A DNA stretch of 64,000 nucleotides, taken from contig NZ_LT706951.1 of assembly GCF_900155525.1 (NCBI RefSeq), forward strand, positions 132,129 to 196,128, written 5' to 3'. This DNA is from Mailhella massiliensis (GTDB lineage Bacteria; Desulfobacterota; Desulfovibrionia; Desulfovibrionales; Desulfovibrionaceae). The translations under genes were made by a program, and so were the position numbers. The notes below the pieces were generated by a model that made no database searches, was not told where the DNA came from, and saw only the letters and a list, made by a program, of their open reading frames with translations. Of this stretch, positions 1-11,009 are shown one piece after another; positions within the stretch are counted from its first letter, which is position 1, and the number at the start of each line of letters is the position of its first letter.

Positions 1-83
1 GAAAGGCAGGGGACATGGTATGCCATAGCGCAGCCCCCCGCAAGGGCCGGAGCCCCCCTCCGGGAAACGGCGGGGACAAGGAA

Positions 84-110
84 AAAGGCCGCCCGGAGCA
101 GGCGGCCTTT
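84..110 (-). terminator. Intrinsic terminator of the AsmA-like gene
   Basis: Ten-base inverted repeat (84-93 with 101-110, 7-base loop). Read on the minus strand it is followed by a run of T, just after the stop codon of the minus-strand gene at 115. Confidence 0.75.
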
Positions 111-114
111 CCGG

Positions 115-900
115 CTACTTTTTAAAGAGGTTCAGGCCTTCCTTCAAAAGTGTCTTTGCCTTTTCCTCCGTCGTTCTGCCCTGACGGAGCAGCGCATCCT
201 TCGCTTCCCTGAGCTGCTTCTCCCTGAACGATACGGTGGCGGATTCCAGCGCGGTCTTCATTTCTCTGAGAACGATCACGACGCCCTGGGCGAGGGTGAC
301 GCCCGAGCCTTCGCGGCCTATGCCGGTAAGGCGGATTTCCGGCAGAGGTACGGAAACGGAAAGTTTCAGGGCGGGAATAAGAAGCGTGGCCTTGGCCTCG
401 CGTATGATGAGCTCGTCGATGATCACCTTTTTCCTGAGCTTTTTCTGCGCGTCGGCGGAAGGTTCGGCCTGCGCAGCCTCACCGGAACCGGCCTTCTTCT
501 TTTCGGCCACGTTCCGTACATGCTTCAGAATGGTTTCGATGTTGCTGGTATCTTCGGCAAGCTCATAAAGCACGTCCGGCCTGATGATTTCGATTTTCGG
601 AATGACGACGGTGTCCTCCAGCACGGAGGAAGGCACGAGTTCCAGGCCGAGGGAACCCACGCTCAGGGCCGGAGTGTCGGTGAATCCCTTCGGATTGCCC
701 ACGATGAAGCCGGTGAAGACTCCCGTGCCGGAGAAGAGGGAAACGTCGGCTTTTTCGAGGCGCACGGCCGTGCCCGTCAGTTCCGGGCCGACGGAGTTCA
801 CTTCCCTGACGATGAGGGAGTTGAGGGAAAGGAGAAGGGCGGCCGCGGAACCTGCGAGCAGCACCACAAGAACAGCCGGAATGACGAACCATTTTTTCAT
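115..900 (-). CDS. AsmA-like single-pass membrane protein
   Basis: This 261-residue protein begins with MKKW and one long hydrophobic segment (about residues 5-25), followed by a periplasmic part. The pattern is that of small AsmA-like proteins: a membrane anchor, then a stretch with VNSVGPELTGT, FTGFIVGNPKGF and a beta-rich region, as in short proteins of Desulfovibrio and relatives. AsmA-type proteins are thought to help lipid or envelope transport, but no function can be assigned here. Residues about 125-150 are lysine/alanine rich and the C-terminus is a charged helix ending in LFKK. The ATG at 900 was chosen because GGAGG lies five bases upstream; an in-frame ATG at 913 would only add MEAS. 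Confidence 0.7.
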   Translation of the reverse strand: MKKWFVIPAVLVVLLAGSAAALLLSLNSLIVREVNSVGPELTGTAVRLEKADVSLFSGTGVFTGFIVGNPKGFTDTPALSVGSLGLELVPSSVLEDTVVIPKIEIIRPDVLYELAEDTSNIETILKHVRNVAEKKKAGSGEAAQAEPSADAQKKLRKKVIIDELIIREAKATLLIPALKLSVSVPLPEIRLTGIGREGSGVTLAQGVVIVLREMKTALESATVSFREKQLREAKDALLRQGRTTEEKAKTLLKEGLNLFKK

Positions 901-1167
901 GGAAGCCTCCATGAGCTGAGAAACAGGGGGAACATGCACATCCTGTCTGCAGGATATCGGAAAAAGAAGGGGAAATCCAGAATGGGAATCTTCTCTTCTC
1001 GTGATAATGGCGCAGAAAGTCAGGAAAACGGCCTGCCGTGAACAGGTTTGTTCAGGGATATTTTCGGGCCGCGCCGCACGTCGGGGCGCGGAAGACGTGC
1101 GCGGGGGAGCAGGGGAAAGGAGCATCCAGTCCGGCGGGGGGGGAGAGCTCTTCCCCGGCCGGAAGCC
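901..1167. other. Intergenic region between divergent genes, with G8 tract
   Basis: No credible gene. It holds the ribosome site of the minus-strand AsmA-like gene (906-910) and, at 1136-1143, a run of eight G upstream of the methyltransferase promoter. Confidence 0.5.
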
Positions 1168-1196
1168 TTGCCATGGCATGAGGAAACGATTAATGT
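1168..1196 (+). promoter_or_regulatory. Possible promoter of the DNA methyltransferase
   Basis: TTGCCA (1168-1173), a 17-base spacer, and TAATGT (1191-1196), 38 bases before the start codon. The -10 box is a moderate match. Confidence 0.4.
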
Positions 1197-1234
1197 TCTC
1201 TGCGTCCGTGCCGAAGGCACGGGAAAGGAGCCTC

Positions 1235-2167
1235 ATGCCCAGAATCGCCGTATTTCACGCCGACAACCTCGCCGTGCTGAAAGCGTTGCCCGATGCCTGC
1301 ATCGATCTCATCTATATCGATCCTCCCTTCAATACCGGCAAGGCGCAGCGGCGCACGCAGATAGTCACCATCCGTGATGACAACGGCGACAGGGTGGGCT
1401 TCAAGGGGCAGCTTTACCGTACCGTGAAGGGGGAAACCCGCGGTTACGACGACAGGTTCGACGATTTTCTCGGTTTTCTTTTTCCCCGTATGCAGGAGGC
1501 CTACCGCATTCTCCGCCCGGAAGGCTCGCTGTTCTTTCATCTCGACTACAGGGAAATTCATTACTGCAAGGTCATGCTTGACGGAATCTTCGGCCGGGCC
1601 TCCTTCATCAATGAGATCATCTGGGCGTACGATTACGGCGCCCGTTCGAAAAAGCGCTGGTCCGCCAAGCACGACAACATACTCTGGTATGCGAAGAACC
1701 CGGAGTCCTTCACCTTCAATTTCGACGCCATGGACCGCATCCCCTACATGGCTCCCGGGCTGGTGGGGCCGAGCAAGGCGGCTCGCGGCAAAACTCCCAC
1801 CGATGTGTGGTGGCATACCATAGTCAGCCCCAACGGCAGGGAAAAAACGGGCTATGCCACGCAGAAGCCCCGCGCCATCATCGACCGCATCGTCAAGGTG
1901 CATTCCCGCCCCGGGGACATTCTGTGCGATTTCTTCGCCGGAAGCGGAACTCTGGGCGAGTCGGCATTTCAGCTCGGGCGCAACGCTCTTCTGGTGGACA
2001 GCAACCTCGAGGCCATACATGTCATGAAACGGCGCTTTGCCGGGCTGGATGTGGAGTGGCGCAGGGGCGCGGCCCGCGCCGGCGCTTCGCTATCCTCTCT
2101 GAAAAAGGAGGCGGAGAAGGCTTCCGCCGGAGTTCTTCCTGCCGGCGAGGGCGATGCGGCACGGTAG
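1235..2167 (+). CDS. Site-specific DNA methyltransferase (N6-adenine or N4-cytosine), beta class
   Basis: The 310-residue protein carries the catalytic DPPF motif at residues 29-32 (DPPFNTG) and the SAM-binding FAGSGT motif near residues 234-239. Having motif IV first and motif I last is the beta-class order of amino-methyltransferases. The middle (YDRFDDFL, ILRPEGSLFFHLD, TQKP) agrees with this family. It should transfer a methyl group from SAM to an exocyclic amino group in a short DNA site. No restriction enzyme gene lies beside it, so it looks like an orphan regulator or a remnant of a modification system. The ATG at 1235 follows AAAGGAG at four bases; an open frame extends further upstream without a better start. 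The C-terminus is a charged tail of about 35 residues. Confidence 0.88.
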   Translation: MPRIAVFHADNLAVLKALPDACIDLIYIDPPFNTGKAQRRTQIVTIRDDNGDRVGFKGQLYRTVKGETRGYDDRFDDFLGFLFPRMQEAYRILRPEGSLFFHLDYREIHYCKVMLDGIFGRASFINEIIWAYDYGARSKKRWSAKHDNILWYAKNPESFTFNFDAMDRIPYMAPGLVGPSKAARGKTPTDVWWHTIVSPNGREKTGYATQKPRAIIDRIVKVHSRPGDILCDFFAGSGTLGESAFQLGRNALLVDSNLEAIHVMKRRFAGLDVEWRRGAARAGASLSSLKKEAEKASAGVLPAGEGDAAR

Positions 2168-2812
2168 TTTTTCCGCAACATGCCGTGTTTTTTCCGGGCA
2201 AGGGAATGTCCGCCCGAGACGGCGGAAATGCTATTGCAGAAACATGGCCAGCAGGAGCAGCAGCGGCAGGGAAAGAAGCGTGCTGGAAATCACCGCAAAG
2301 GAAGCGTCGTTCTCCGCCACCTTGTAGGAATCGCTCATGGCGTAGGCCAGGGTTCCCGTGGGCATGGCGGAAAGCAGCACGCCTATGGAACGCCAGGGTT
2401 CCTCCACTCCCAGGGCGGTCATGGCCGCCAGAGCTATGACGGGCTGGATCAGCAGCTTGCCGGAAAAGAGTATGGCCTGCCTGCCGCGGTGAAAGGTTTC
2501 GCCGTCGTGATGGCGGAGCCTTGCACTGATGACGATGCCCAGAGAAACCAGAGCGCAGGGCATGACCGATGCGCCCAGAGCGCGGCAGGCCGATTCCAGC
2601 ACCGCGGGTACGGCCGTCCCCGTGAGGTAGAACAGCGCTCCGCCTGCGCTTGCAAGGACCACGGGATTGGTGATGAGCGCGACGGCCACGGTACGCACGG
2701 GATGACGCCCGCGCGCCCCGCTGCTGACGAGCATGAACAGCGTGACCAGGCTCAGGACTCATTACTTGCCAAAAGGATAAGAAGTTCTTATTGTCGGCAT
2801 AGGGAGGATGCC

Positions 2813-3181
2813 ATGAAGGAACTTTTTTATCTTTCTCATGAACAGATTGCTCGTATCAAACGCTACTTTCCACGTTCCCATGGCATTCCGAGAGTCGATG
2901 ACAGACGTGTCATCAGCGGCATTATCTATGTCATCAAGCACGGCCTGCAATGGAAAGATGCTCCGCGCGAGTATGGACCATACAAAACTCTCTACAATCG
3001 TTTTATCCGCTGGAGCCGATTGGGTGTCTTTAACAGGATTTTTGCGGAGCTTGTTGAGCAAAACGGCTCCACAACACGCTTGATGATTGATGCCACACAT
3101 CTCAAGGCACACAGGACAGCAGCAAGTTTGCTGAAAAAAGGGGCCTTTCCCGATGTATCGGACGCACAAAAGGCGGCCTGA
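2813..3181 (+). CDS. IS5-family transposase, first frame (OrfA)
   Basis: The 122-residue frame has the N-terminal DUF4096-like domain of IS5 transposases (YFPRSHGIPRVDDRRVISGIIYVIKHGLQWKDAP) and the first catalytic aspartate in LMIDATHLKAHRTA. The ATG at 2813 follows GGGAGG. Near its end lies A6G (3134-3140) in register AAA-AAA-GGG, a classic site for a -1 ribosomal shift into the second frame, which would give the full enzyme. The normal-frame end (DVSDAQKAA) is a short tail with no catalytic role. Confidence 0.9.
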   Translation: MKELFYLSHEQIARIKRYFPRSHGIPRVDDRRVISGIIYVIKHGLQWKDAPREYGPYKTLYNRFIRWSRLGVFNRIFAELVEQNGSTTRLMIDATHLKAHRTAASLLKKGAFPDVSDAQKAA

Positions 3182-3567
3182 ATTCAAAACTCCACGCTGT
3201 CTGCAATGCCTTCGGTCAACCGTTGGCCTTCCATCTGTCCGGCGGTCAGGTGAGCGATTACAAAGGCGCTGCTGTCCTGCTTGATACTCTGCCGCAGGCC
3301 GGGGAGCTTCTGGCGGATAGAGGCTATGATGCCGACTGGTTTCGTCATGCCTTGTCCCGTAAAGGAATCACGCCGTGCATTCCTGGCAGACACAGCCGAA
3401 AAACTCCGGTGGTCTATGACAAGGAGGTTTATAAGCAGCGGCACAAGATAGAAATCATGTTTGGCCGACTCAAGGATTGGCGCAGAATAGCCATGCGTTA
3501 TGACCGTTGTGCACACACGTTCTTTTCGGCCATTTGTCTCGCTGCCATTGTCATCTTTTATATTTAA
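3139..3567 (+). CDS. IS5-family transposase, second frame (OrfB)
   Basis: Reached by a -1 shift at the A6G run. The frame reads RCIGRTKGGLNSKLHAVCNAFGQPL, the hallmark of IS5 transposases, then the second aspartate in LLADRGYDADWF and the glutamate in HKIEIMFGRLKDWRRIAMRYDR. With OrfA it makes a complete DDE set, so the element could be active. The TAA stop overlaps the right inverted repeat. A TTG at 3223 could be read as an independent start, but the conserved residues upstream argue for the fused product. Confidence 0.88.
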   Translation, partial: RGLSRCIGRTKGGLNSKLHAVCNAFGQPLAFHLSGGQVSDYKGAAVLLDTLPQAGELLADRGYDADWFRHALSRKGITPCIPGRHSRKTPVVYDKEVYKQRHKIEIMFGRLKDWRRIAMRYDRCAHTFFSAICLAAIVIFYI

Positions 3568-4211
3568 TGAGTCCTGAACCCAGAACCATGGGGATTTCCA
3601 GAATGTTCGTGAGCGTGCTCGCGAGTACGGCGGAAGGATTTCCGGGGTAGAGCGCCATAAGCACGGGCAGGCCCACGAGCACCACGTTGGGAAAGCTCGC
3701 CAGCATTGACAGCATCACGTCCTCTTTATAGCTTCCCTGCGGATGCAGGCGGCGGAAGGCCGGAATAAGCAGCCCGAAGGTAAGAAAAAGGCTCAGGCTG
3801 AAGGCGGCAAGAAAGCTGCCGTGATGCAGATCCTCAGCCCTGCACTGTGCGATGGAAAGAAAGATGAGGGAAGGCAGGGCCAGGTTGACGAGAAACTGGT
3901 TGAGCGTGGTCTGTCCGAAAGGGGGCACGAGCTGGAACCGTTCCGCCAGCATACCGAGAAAAAGCAGTATGAAAACGGGCGAGAGCAGAACAAAGATATT
4001 CCACATGGAAGAAGTCTCCGGGCGCGCCGGGCCGCGCCGTGTTGTCGAGTTTTCGTTTCCCGTCGGGACGGGAAGCGGGAACAATGTCTGAGGTTCCCCG
4101 GGATGCGGGATGACGCATGTTCCGGCCATGTTCCGGGGAGAAAAGGAACATTGCGCCGGAAAAGGCTTCGGCGCAAACGAGAATACCTGCAGGTCGGGAT
4201 AAGTTTTTCTT

Positions 4212-6537
<2,326 letters not shown>

Positions 6538-6538
6538 T

Positions 6539-7477
6539 ATGGCGGCGGGAAAGAGTGTGAAAAAGGCGGGCGCGGCCCGTTCTGCGGCCGAGGTGGAACT
6601 GCCCGGTCTGGATGAAGCCCGCGCCGCCTTGTCTCCTGCGCTTTCCAGAGATCTTGAGCGGCCGCGTTCCCTGCTTTACGCCATGCAGGAGCGGCCGCCT
6701 CAGCTTCTGCATCTGGAAGGGGGGGATGTTTCTTCCCGCGTGGCGCTTGCGCTGTGGTGGGCCGCGCTGCTCAACTGCGAAGGCGACGAACGCCCCTGTC
6801 TGGAGTGCCCGTCGTGTCTGCGCATGGGCGCGCGTATGCACCCGGATCTTTTTCTGCTCGACGGGCGTCTTTCCTCCATAAAAATAGATGAAGTACGCGC
6901 TCTCAGGCCCATACTGGGGGAACATCCCCGTTTCGGCCGCCGCCGCGTGGTCGTTCTGGCCGAGGCTCAGGCGCTGGGTATCGAGGCCGCCAATTCTCTT
7001 CTGAAGGTACTGGAAGATCCCTGTCCCGATACCTGCTTCGTGTTTACCGCGCCGCAGCGGGAAAGGCTTCTGCCGACGCTGGTTTCCCGTGGCTGGGTGA
7101 TTACGCTCCCATGGCCGCAGCCCGGAGGGCCTCTGCCCGAGGAGCTGCGCCTCTGGGATCAGGCTCTGGCGCGTTTTGCCGTGGAGGGGCGGGGCTGGTT
7201 CGATCTTGCGCAGCTTCGCAACGGACTGGATGCGGCAAAGGCGCAGCAGGTGGTGCTGGTGGGCAGAAAGGCCCTTGCCGACCGCCTTGCCGGGCGTGAA
7301 GGCGGCGCGCTTTCTTCGGTGTTCCGGCCCCTGCCCGAGGCCTGGCTGCTTGAGCTCGACGAGCTTTTTTCCGAAAGCGAGGATGCGCTTCAGGCGCAGG
7401 TCAACCCGCTGCTGGCGCTGGACGACATGGCCTGCGGCGTGCACGGCATCGTGCGGCGCGCTTCCCGGAAATCTTGA
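6539..7477 (+). CDS. holB: DNA polymerase III delta' subunit (clamp loader)
   Basis: A 312-residue clamp-loader protein of the AAA+ type. It has no true P-loop, as expected for delta', but keeps the cysteine zinc site (CEGDERPCLECPSC, about residues 80-93), HPDLFLLDG, the sensor region IKIDEVRAL and NSLLKVLEDP-TCFVFTAPQRERLLPTLVSR. It loads the sliding clamp onto DNA together with delta and tau/gamma. Its ATG lies one base after the purA stop, indicating translation coupling. The C-terminal third is less conserved. A G7 run at about 6719-6725 is inside the gene. Confidence 0.88.
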   Translation: MAAGKSVKKAGAARSAAEVELPGLDEARAALSPALSRDLERPRSLLYAMQERPPQLLHLEGGDVSSRVALALWWAALLNCEGDERPCLECPSCLRMGARMHPDLFLLDGRLSSIKIDEVRALRPILGEHPRFGRRRVVVLAEAQALGIEAANSLLKVLEDPCPDTCFVFTAPQRERLLPTLVSRGWVITLPWPQPGGPLPEELRLWDQALARFAVEGRGWFDLAQLRNGLDAAKAQQVVLVGRKALADRLAGREGGALSSVFRPLPEAWLLELDELFSESEDALQAQVNPLLALDDMACGVHGIVRRASRKS

Positions 7478-7502
7478 CAGGACGGCTCTTCGTTCCTACT
7501 TT
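7474..7502 (+). promoter_or_regulatory. Promoter of grpE
   Basis: Consensus TTGACA (7474-7479), 17 bases, TACTTT (7497-7502). It overlaps the end of holB and lies 30 bases before the grpE start. No CIRCE-type inverted repeat is visible beside it. Confidence 0.65.
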
Positions 7503-7531
7503 TCGCTTACCATTATGGAGGTCATTCATTC

Positions 7532-8107
7532 ATGAGTCAGGAATTTGAACATAAGGAATCCATGAACGAGGAAGCGGAACTCGAAGCCCGGGAAGATGTT
7601 CGGGAAGAGGAAGCTCCCGCCGGAGAAAAGACGGAAGAGGAGCAGCTGGAAGAATGCCGCGCGAAGCTCTGCGCCGCCTGCAATGTGGCGGCGGAGGCCA
7701 ATGCCGTCAAGCTCCGGGCCCTGGCTGAAATGGACAATTTCAAAAAGCGGCTTCAGCGTGAAAAGGAGGAGCAGGCCCGCTATGCTGCGGAAAAGGTGCT
7801 TGCCGATCTTCTGCCCACGCTGGACAATCTCGACCTCGCGCTCCAGTACGGCGGCCAGTCGGAAGAGAGCCGCAACATGATGGTAGGTGTGGAAATGACC
7901 CGCACCATGCTGCTCGACGTGCTGAAGAAGCACGGCCTCGTGCCCGTAGGTCAGGTGGGGCAGGCCTTTGACCCCAACGACCATGAAGCCGTGGGCCAGG
8001 AAGAGGCCGAAGGCATGGAACCGGGGCTCATCGTGCGCATCATGCAGAAGGGCTACAGGCTCAACGAACATCTTCTGCGCCCCGCGCGCGTCATTGTTTC
8101 CCGCTAG
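7532..8107 (+). CDS. grpE: GrpE, nucleotide exchange factor of DnaK
   Basis: A 191-residue protein with an acidic N-terminal coiled coil (rich in Glu, about residues 1-60), then the GrpE core: NFKKRLQREKEEQ, LLPTLDNLDLAL, MTRTMLLDVLKKHGLVPV, FDPNDHEAV and the final MQKGYRLNEHLLRPARVIVS. GrpE releases ADP from DnaK to complete the chaperone cycle. dnaK is not adjacent here; grpE stands with its own promoter. The ATG follows GGAGG (7517-7521) with a slightly long gap. Confidence 0.95.
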   Translation: MSQEFEHKESMNEEAELEAREDVREEEAPAGEKTEEEQLEECRAKLCAACNVAAEANAVKLRALAEMDNFKKRLQREKEEQARYAAEKVLADLLPTLDNLDLALQYGGQSEESRNMMVGVEMTRTMLLDVLKKHGLVPVGQVGQAFDPNDHEAVGQEEAEGMEPGLIVRIMQKGYRLNEHLLRPARVIVSR

Positions 8108-8291
8108 CGGTATTCCCGGCGTATTTTCTCATTCCCGCTTCGGCGGGGAGGCCCGCCTTCCGGGAAGATGCCGTGAAATGCATGGAACGGAGCACGTCTT
8201 CGGGCGTCGTCTCCGTTCTTTGCGTCATGGGCGGGAGAATACGGCGCGGAGTATGCCGTTTTTGACGTAATTTTTTTCAAGGAGTCGGAAC

Positions 8292-8912
8292 ATGCAGGTT
8301 CTTCTCGTCAATTCCAGCCCTCATGCCCGGGGCTGCACCTGGACGGCCCTTTCCGAAGTGGCCGCGGAACTGGAAAGGCAGGGCATAGGTTCTCATATCT
8401 TTCAGCTGGGCACGCAGCCTGTGGCGGGATGCCTCGGCTGCGGAGCGTGCCGCAAAACCGGCCGCTGCTTCCGTGACGACAAGGTGAACGAGGCCCTCGC
8501 CCTGGTGCCCGAGTTCGACGCCTTCGTGTTCGGCACGCCCGTGTACTACGCTTCCGCCTCCGGGCAGTTGGAAAGCTTTATGGACAGGCTTTTCTTCTGC
8601 GGTTCCCGCCTGTTCGCCAACAAGCCCGGCGCGGCCGTGGTGAGCTGCCGCAGGGGCGGAGCCTCCGCCGCCTTCGAGCAGGTGAACAAGTATTTCGGCA
8701 TGAACAACATGCCCGTGGTTACTTCCACCTACTGGAACCAGGTGCACGGCAACACGCCTGAAGAAGTGCTGCAGGATGCGGAAGGCCTTCAGACCATGAG
8801 ACATCTGGCCCGGAACATGGCATGGATGCTCCGCTGCATCGAGGCGGGGCGTGCGGCAGGCGTGCCTCTGCCGGAAATGGAACCCATCGTCAGGACGAAC
8901 TTCATCCGCTAA
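8292..8912 (+). CDS. Flavodoxin-fold NAD(P)H-dependent reductase family protein
   Basis: A 206-residue protein with the FMN phosphate-binding loop at the N-terminus (LLVNSSPHARGCTWTAL), a CLGCGACRKTGRCFRDD cysteine motif at about residues 47-63, and FVFGTPVYYASASGQLESFMDRLF, the flavin ring-binding loop. These belong to the NADPH-dependent FMN reductase/iron-sulfur flavoprotein-like group common in anaerobes. The four-cysteine pattern may hold a metal cluster or be redox active; the physiological acceptor is unknown. The ATG follows AAGGAG (8280-8285). It is a single gene with its own terminator. Confidence 0.85.
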   Translation: MQVLLVNSSPHARGCTWTALSEVAAELERQGIGSHIFQLGTQPVAGCLGCGACRKTGRCFRDDKVNEALALVPEFDAFVFGTPVYYASASGQLESFMDRLFFCGSRLFANKPGAAVVSCRRGGASAAFEQVNKYFGMNNMPVVTSTYWNQVHGNTPEEVLQDAEGLQTMRHLARNMAWMLRCIEAGRAAGVPLPEMEPIVRTNFIR

Positions 8913-8977
8913 GCCCGGTTCCGGCGCATGGCTTCCCGGCGTGAAGGGAAGCTTCCGGCTTTTTCCCGAAGAAGCGG

Positions 8978-9005
8978 CCGGGGCTTTCCCTTCCCCGGTT
9001 TTTTG
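8978..9005 (+). terminator. Intrinsic terminator after the flavodoxin-like gene
   Basis: CCGGGG (8978-8983) pairs with CCCCGG (8993-8998), followed by seven T. Confidence 0.8.
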
Positions 9006-9269
9006 TTTAAAAGGCCGTGTGCCTTTTTCTCCGCAACGGAGTCGCCGCCGTTTTTCTGCCGTTATGTCCCCTGTACCGTACCGGAGGCAGAATCCGCATC
9101 CCCGGCATACGGCGGAAGGCTCAGGTGACTCTTGTGCTGTTGCCCCCGGCCTCCGCCGTCTCAGGGGAAGAGCCGTTTTGTTTTTCCGGCATAGTGCCGA
9201 CAGGCTGGTTCCGTCATGCCTGCCGTGCGTGCCGGGACTTTTTTCTCACAGAACCGGACGAGCTTTGCC
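9006..9269. other. Gap before the EamA gene, no clear signal
   Basis: With the end of the preceding gene this makes about 360 bases without a gene. Apart from the terminator at 8978, I see no well-formed promoter, tRNA or small coding frame. Confidence 0.4.
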
Positions 9270-10154
9270 ATGAATGTTTCGCGTGCGTTTTCCGGCCATG
9301 CTCTGGCCTTTTTCACCGTCTTCGTCTGGGGCGTCACCTTTGTGAGCACCAAGGTGCTGCTTGCGGACTTTCAGCCGGTGGAAATCCTTTTCCTTCGTTT
9401 TGCCATGGCCTTCTGTGCGCTGTATGCGGCCTGTCCCGGTCCCCTGCCGGGCATGACGATGCGCCGCCGTCTCGTTACGGCTGCCGCGGGGCTTACCGGC
9501 ATATGTCTTTATTATCTTCTGGAGAATATCGCCCTTGCCCACACCATGGCTTCCAACGTGGCCGTCATACTCACGGCCACGCCGCTGTTCACCGCGCTGG
9601 TGGCCCGTTTCGTGCTTCGCGGGGAGGAACGGCTCGGACTGAGCTTTTATCTCGGTTTTCTTGTGGCCATGACGGGTATCTGCCTCATATCCTTCAACGG
9701 GGCACGGCTTTCTCTGAATCCGCTGGGCGATGTCCTCGCCGTAAGCGCGGCCTTTGTCTGGGCGTTTTATGCCTGCCTGACGCGCATCATGGGCATGTGG
9801 GGCTGCAACCCCATACAGATCACCCGTGTCACCTTCGGCTGGGGCATACTGTTCATGCTGCCGTTCATGGGATTTTTCGGATTCTCCTGGGAGATGGACC
9901 GCCTGTTTCAGCCTGTGAATTTCGCCAACCTGCTTTTTCTCGGTCTGGTGGCCTCGGCCATGTGCTTCACCACCTGGAATATGGCCGTGCGTTCTCTGGG
10001 AACGGTGCGCGCAAGTTTGTACATTTATCTTGTGCCGGTCATCACCGTGGCAGTTTCCGTCGTTGTTCTGGACGAAAGGCTCACCCTGCTTTCCGCTTCG
10101 GGTACGGTACTGACGCTGGCGGGACTTTTCCTCTCTCAGTCGGGCAGGCGCTGA
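9270..10154 (+). CDS. EamA/DMT-family transporter
   Basis: A membrane protein of 294 residues (from the ATG at 9270) with about ten hydrophobic helices in two EamA repeats. The family features WGVTFVSTKVLL near the start and SLGTVRASLYIYLVPVITVAVSVVVLDERLTLLSASGTVLTLAGLFLS at the end are clear. Such transporters usually export amino acids or other metabolites; the substrate cannot be told. An in-frame ATG at 9216 would add 18 residues, but the hydrophobic core begins just after 9270; neither start has a strong ribosome site. It converges with the methyltransferase gene across a shared terminator. Confidence 0.85.
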   Translation: MNVSRAFSGHALAFFTVFVWGVTFVSTKVLLADFQPVEILFLRFAMAFCALYAACPGPLPGMTMRRRLVTAAAGLTGICLYYLLENIALAHTMASNVAVILTATPLFTALVARFVLRGEERLGLSFYLGFLVAMTGICLISFNGARLSLNPLGDVLAVSAAFVWAFYACLTRIMGMWGCNPIQITRVTFGWGILFMLPFMGFFGFSWEMDRLFQPVNFANLLFLGLVASAMCFTTWNMAVRSLGTVRASLYIYLVPVITVAVSVVVLDERLTLLSASGTVLTLAGLFLSQSGRR

Positions 10155-10201
10155 CGCGCGTCCGTGCAGGGCACGGCTCCGCCGGAAGGCATGTTGAAAG
10201 A

Positions 10202-10236
10202 AAAAGCCGCCTTCGAAGCGTCCGAAAGCGGCTTTT
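10202..10236. terminator. Bidirectional terminator
   Basis: AAAAGCCGC (10202-10210) pairs with GCGGCTTTT (10228-10236), giving A/T tails on both strands between two convergent genes. Confidence 0.8.
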
Positions 10237-10247
10237 CTGTTATCTGA

Positions 10248-11009
10248 CTACGGCTTGACGGCCCGTGTGGCGATGAAGGAGGGGAAGAACCTGTCCGCCA
10301 GACGTTCTCCGCCGAAGGTATCCTCATAGAGGCCGGTGAGCACGAAGCCTGCCGCCATCTGTCCCTGAAGCTGTTCTTCCAGCGTGTGGCCGAATTCCGC
10401 CGCTTCATTGTTCTGCGCCAGCTCTTCCGTGCTCCGGTAATCGAGGTCGGAATAGGGCAGGGGATATTTTGCCTGGAGGATACCCTTGTCCTGGAGTTCC
10501 CAGTCGAACAGGTAGAACGTCGGATTCATGAATCCGCTCATGAGCACGCCGCCCTTTTTCAGCACGCGGAAGGCTTCGTTCCATACGGGCTGAATATGGG
10601 GAACATACACGTTCGATACGGGATGTATGATGATATCGAAGCTTTCGGCGCCGAACATGCCAAGGTCCGTCATGGAAGAGCGCACGGTGCGTATGTTCAG
10701 GCCTTCACGCCGGGCCACGGCCCTGTCCTGTTCCAGCTGCTTTTCGGAAAGGTCGAGCACCGTCACGTCGGCTCCGGCTGCCGCCAGCACGGGTCCCTGC
10801 TGTCCTCCGCCGGAAGCGAGGCACAGAATGCTTTTTCCCTTTATCGGGGGAAACCACGCAGCGGGCGCCGGGCGCGATGCGGTGAGCACGATGCTCCAGT
10901 CGCCCCGCCGGGCGCGGGCAATGGTTTCACTGTCTACAGGTACTGTCCAAGGGTTCTTTTGCCGTACCTTCTCTTCCCAGGCGTTGTCGTTGAGGGCCAG
11001 AATGTCCAT
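10248..11009 (-). CDS. Class I SAM-dependent methyltransferase
   Basis: A 253-residue protein with the Rossmann-fold methyltransferase signs: motif I ILCLASGGGQQGPVLAAAGADVTVLDLS (about residues 61-88), then SFDIIIHPVSNVYV and FRVLKKGGVLMSGF, as in Methyltransf_11/25 domains. The glycine-rich loop has SGGGQQ, a pattern shared by a group of uncharacterised methyltransferases. The substrate is unknown. It lies downstream of ribBA on the same strand with a 123-base gap, so co-transcription is possible. The start at 11009 is the first good one; its ribosome site is weak. Confidence 0.85.
   Translation of the reverse strand: MDILALNDNAWEEKVRQKNPWTVPVDSETIARARRGDWSIVLTASRPAPAAWFPPIKGKSILCLASGGGQQGPVLAAAGADVTVLDLSEKQLEQDRAVARREGLNIRTVRSSMTDLGMFGAESFDIIIHPVSNVYVPHIQPVWNEAFRVLKKGGVLMSGFMNPTFYLFDWELQDKGILQAKYPLPYSDLDYRSTEELAQNNEAAEFGHTLEEQLQGQMAAGFVLTGLYEDTFGGERLADRFFPSFIATRAVKP

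Larger units (their letters stand above)
2755..3574 (+). mobile_element. IS5-family insertion sequence (IS427/IS1031-like, two frames)
   Basis: An 820-base element bounded by inverted ends. The inverted match TCAGGACTCATTA occurs at 2752-2764 and, in reverse complement, at 3565-3577, so it includes three flanking bases on each side. A perfect direct target duplication is not visible (TCA on the left, TGA on the right). It encodes a two-frame DDE transposase on the plus strand, in the opposite direction to the permease gene it interrupts. Size and two-frame design match the IS427/IS1031 groups of IS5. Confidence 0.9.
2231..4007 (-). pseudogene. AEC-family (auxin efflux carrier) permease, broken by an IS
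   Basis: Two parts of one gene flank the insertion element. The N-terminal part (4007 down to about 3575, starting MWNIFVLLSPVF) and the C-terminal part (about 2754 down to 2231, ending LLLLAMFLQ) together give about 320 residues and some ten hydrophobic segments, the usual size of AEC permeases, which export small organic acids or similar solutes. In the present sequence the N-terminal part runs into the IS and stops after GLIKYKR. Deleting 822 bases would restore one frame, reading about VLGS-SLVTLF at the joint. The start at 4007 has GGAGA upstream. The gene is divergent from the LysR gene at 4212, a common arrangement of regulator and target, so the regulator may now lack its partner. Confidence 0.85.

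Noticed and set aside
2180-2812. In-frame extension upstream of the transposase start
   Set aside because: It crosses the left inverted repeat of the IS and the antisense of the permease gene; the ribosome site at 2802 fixes the start at 2813.
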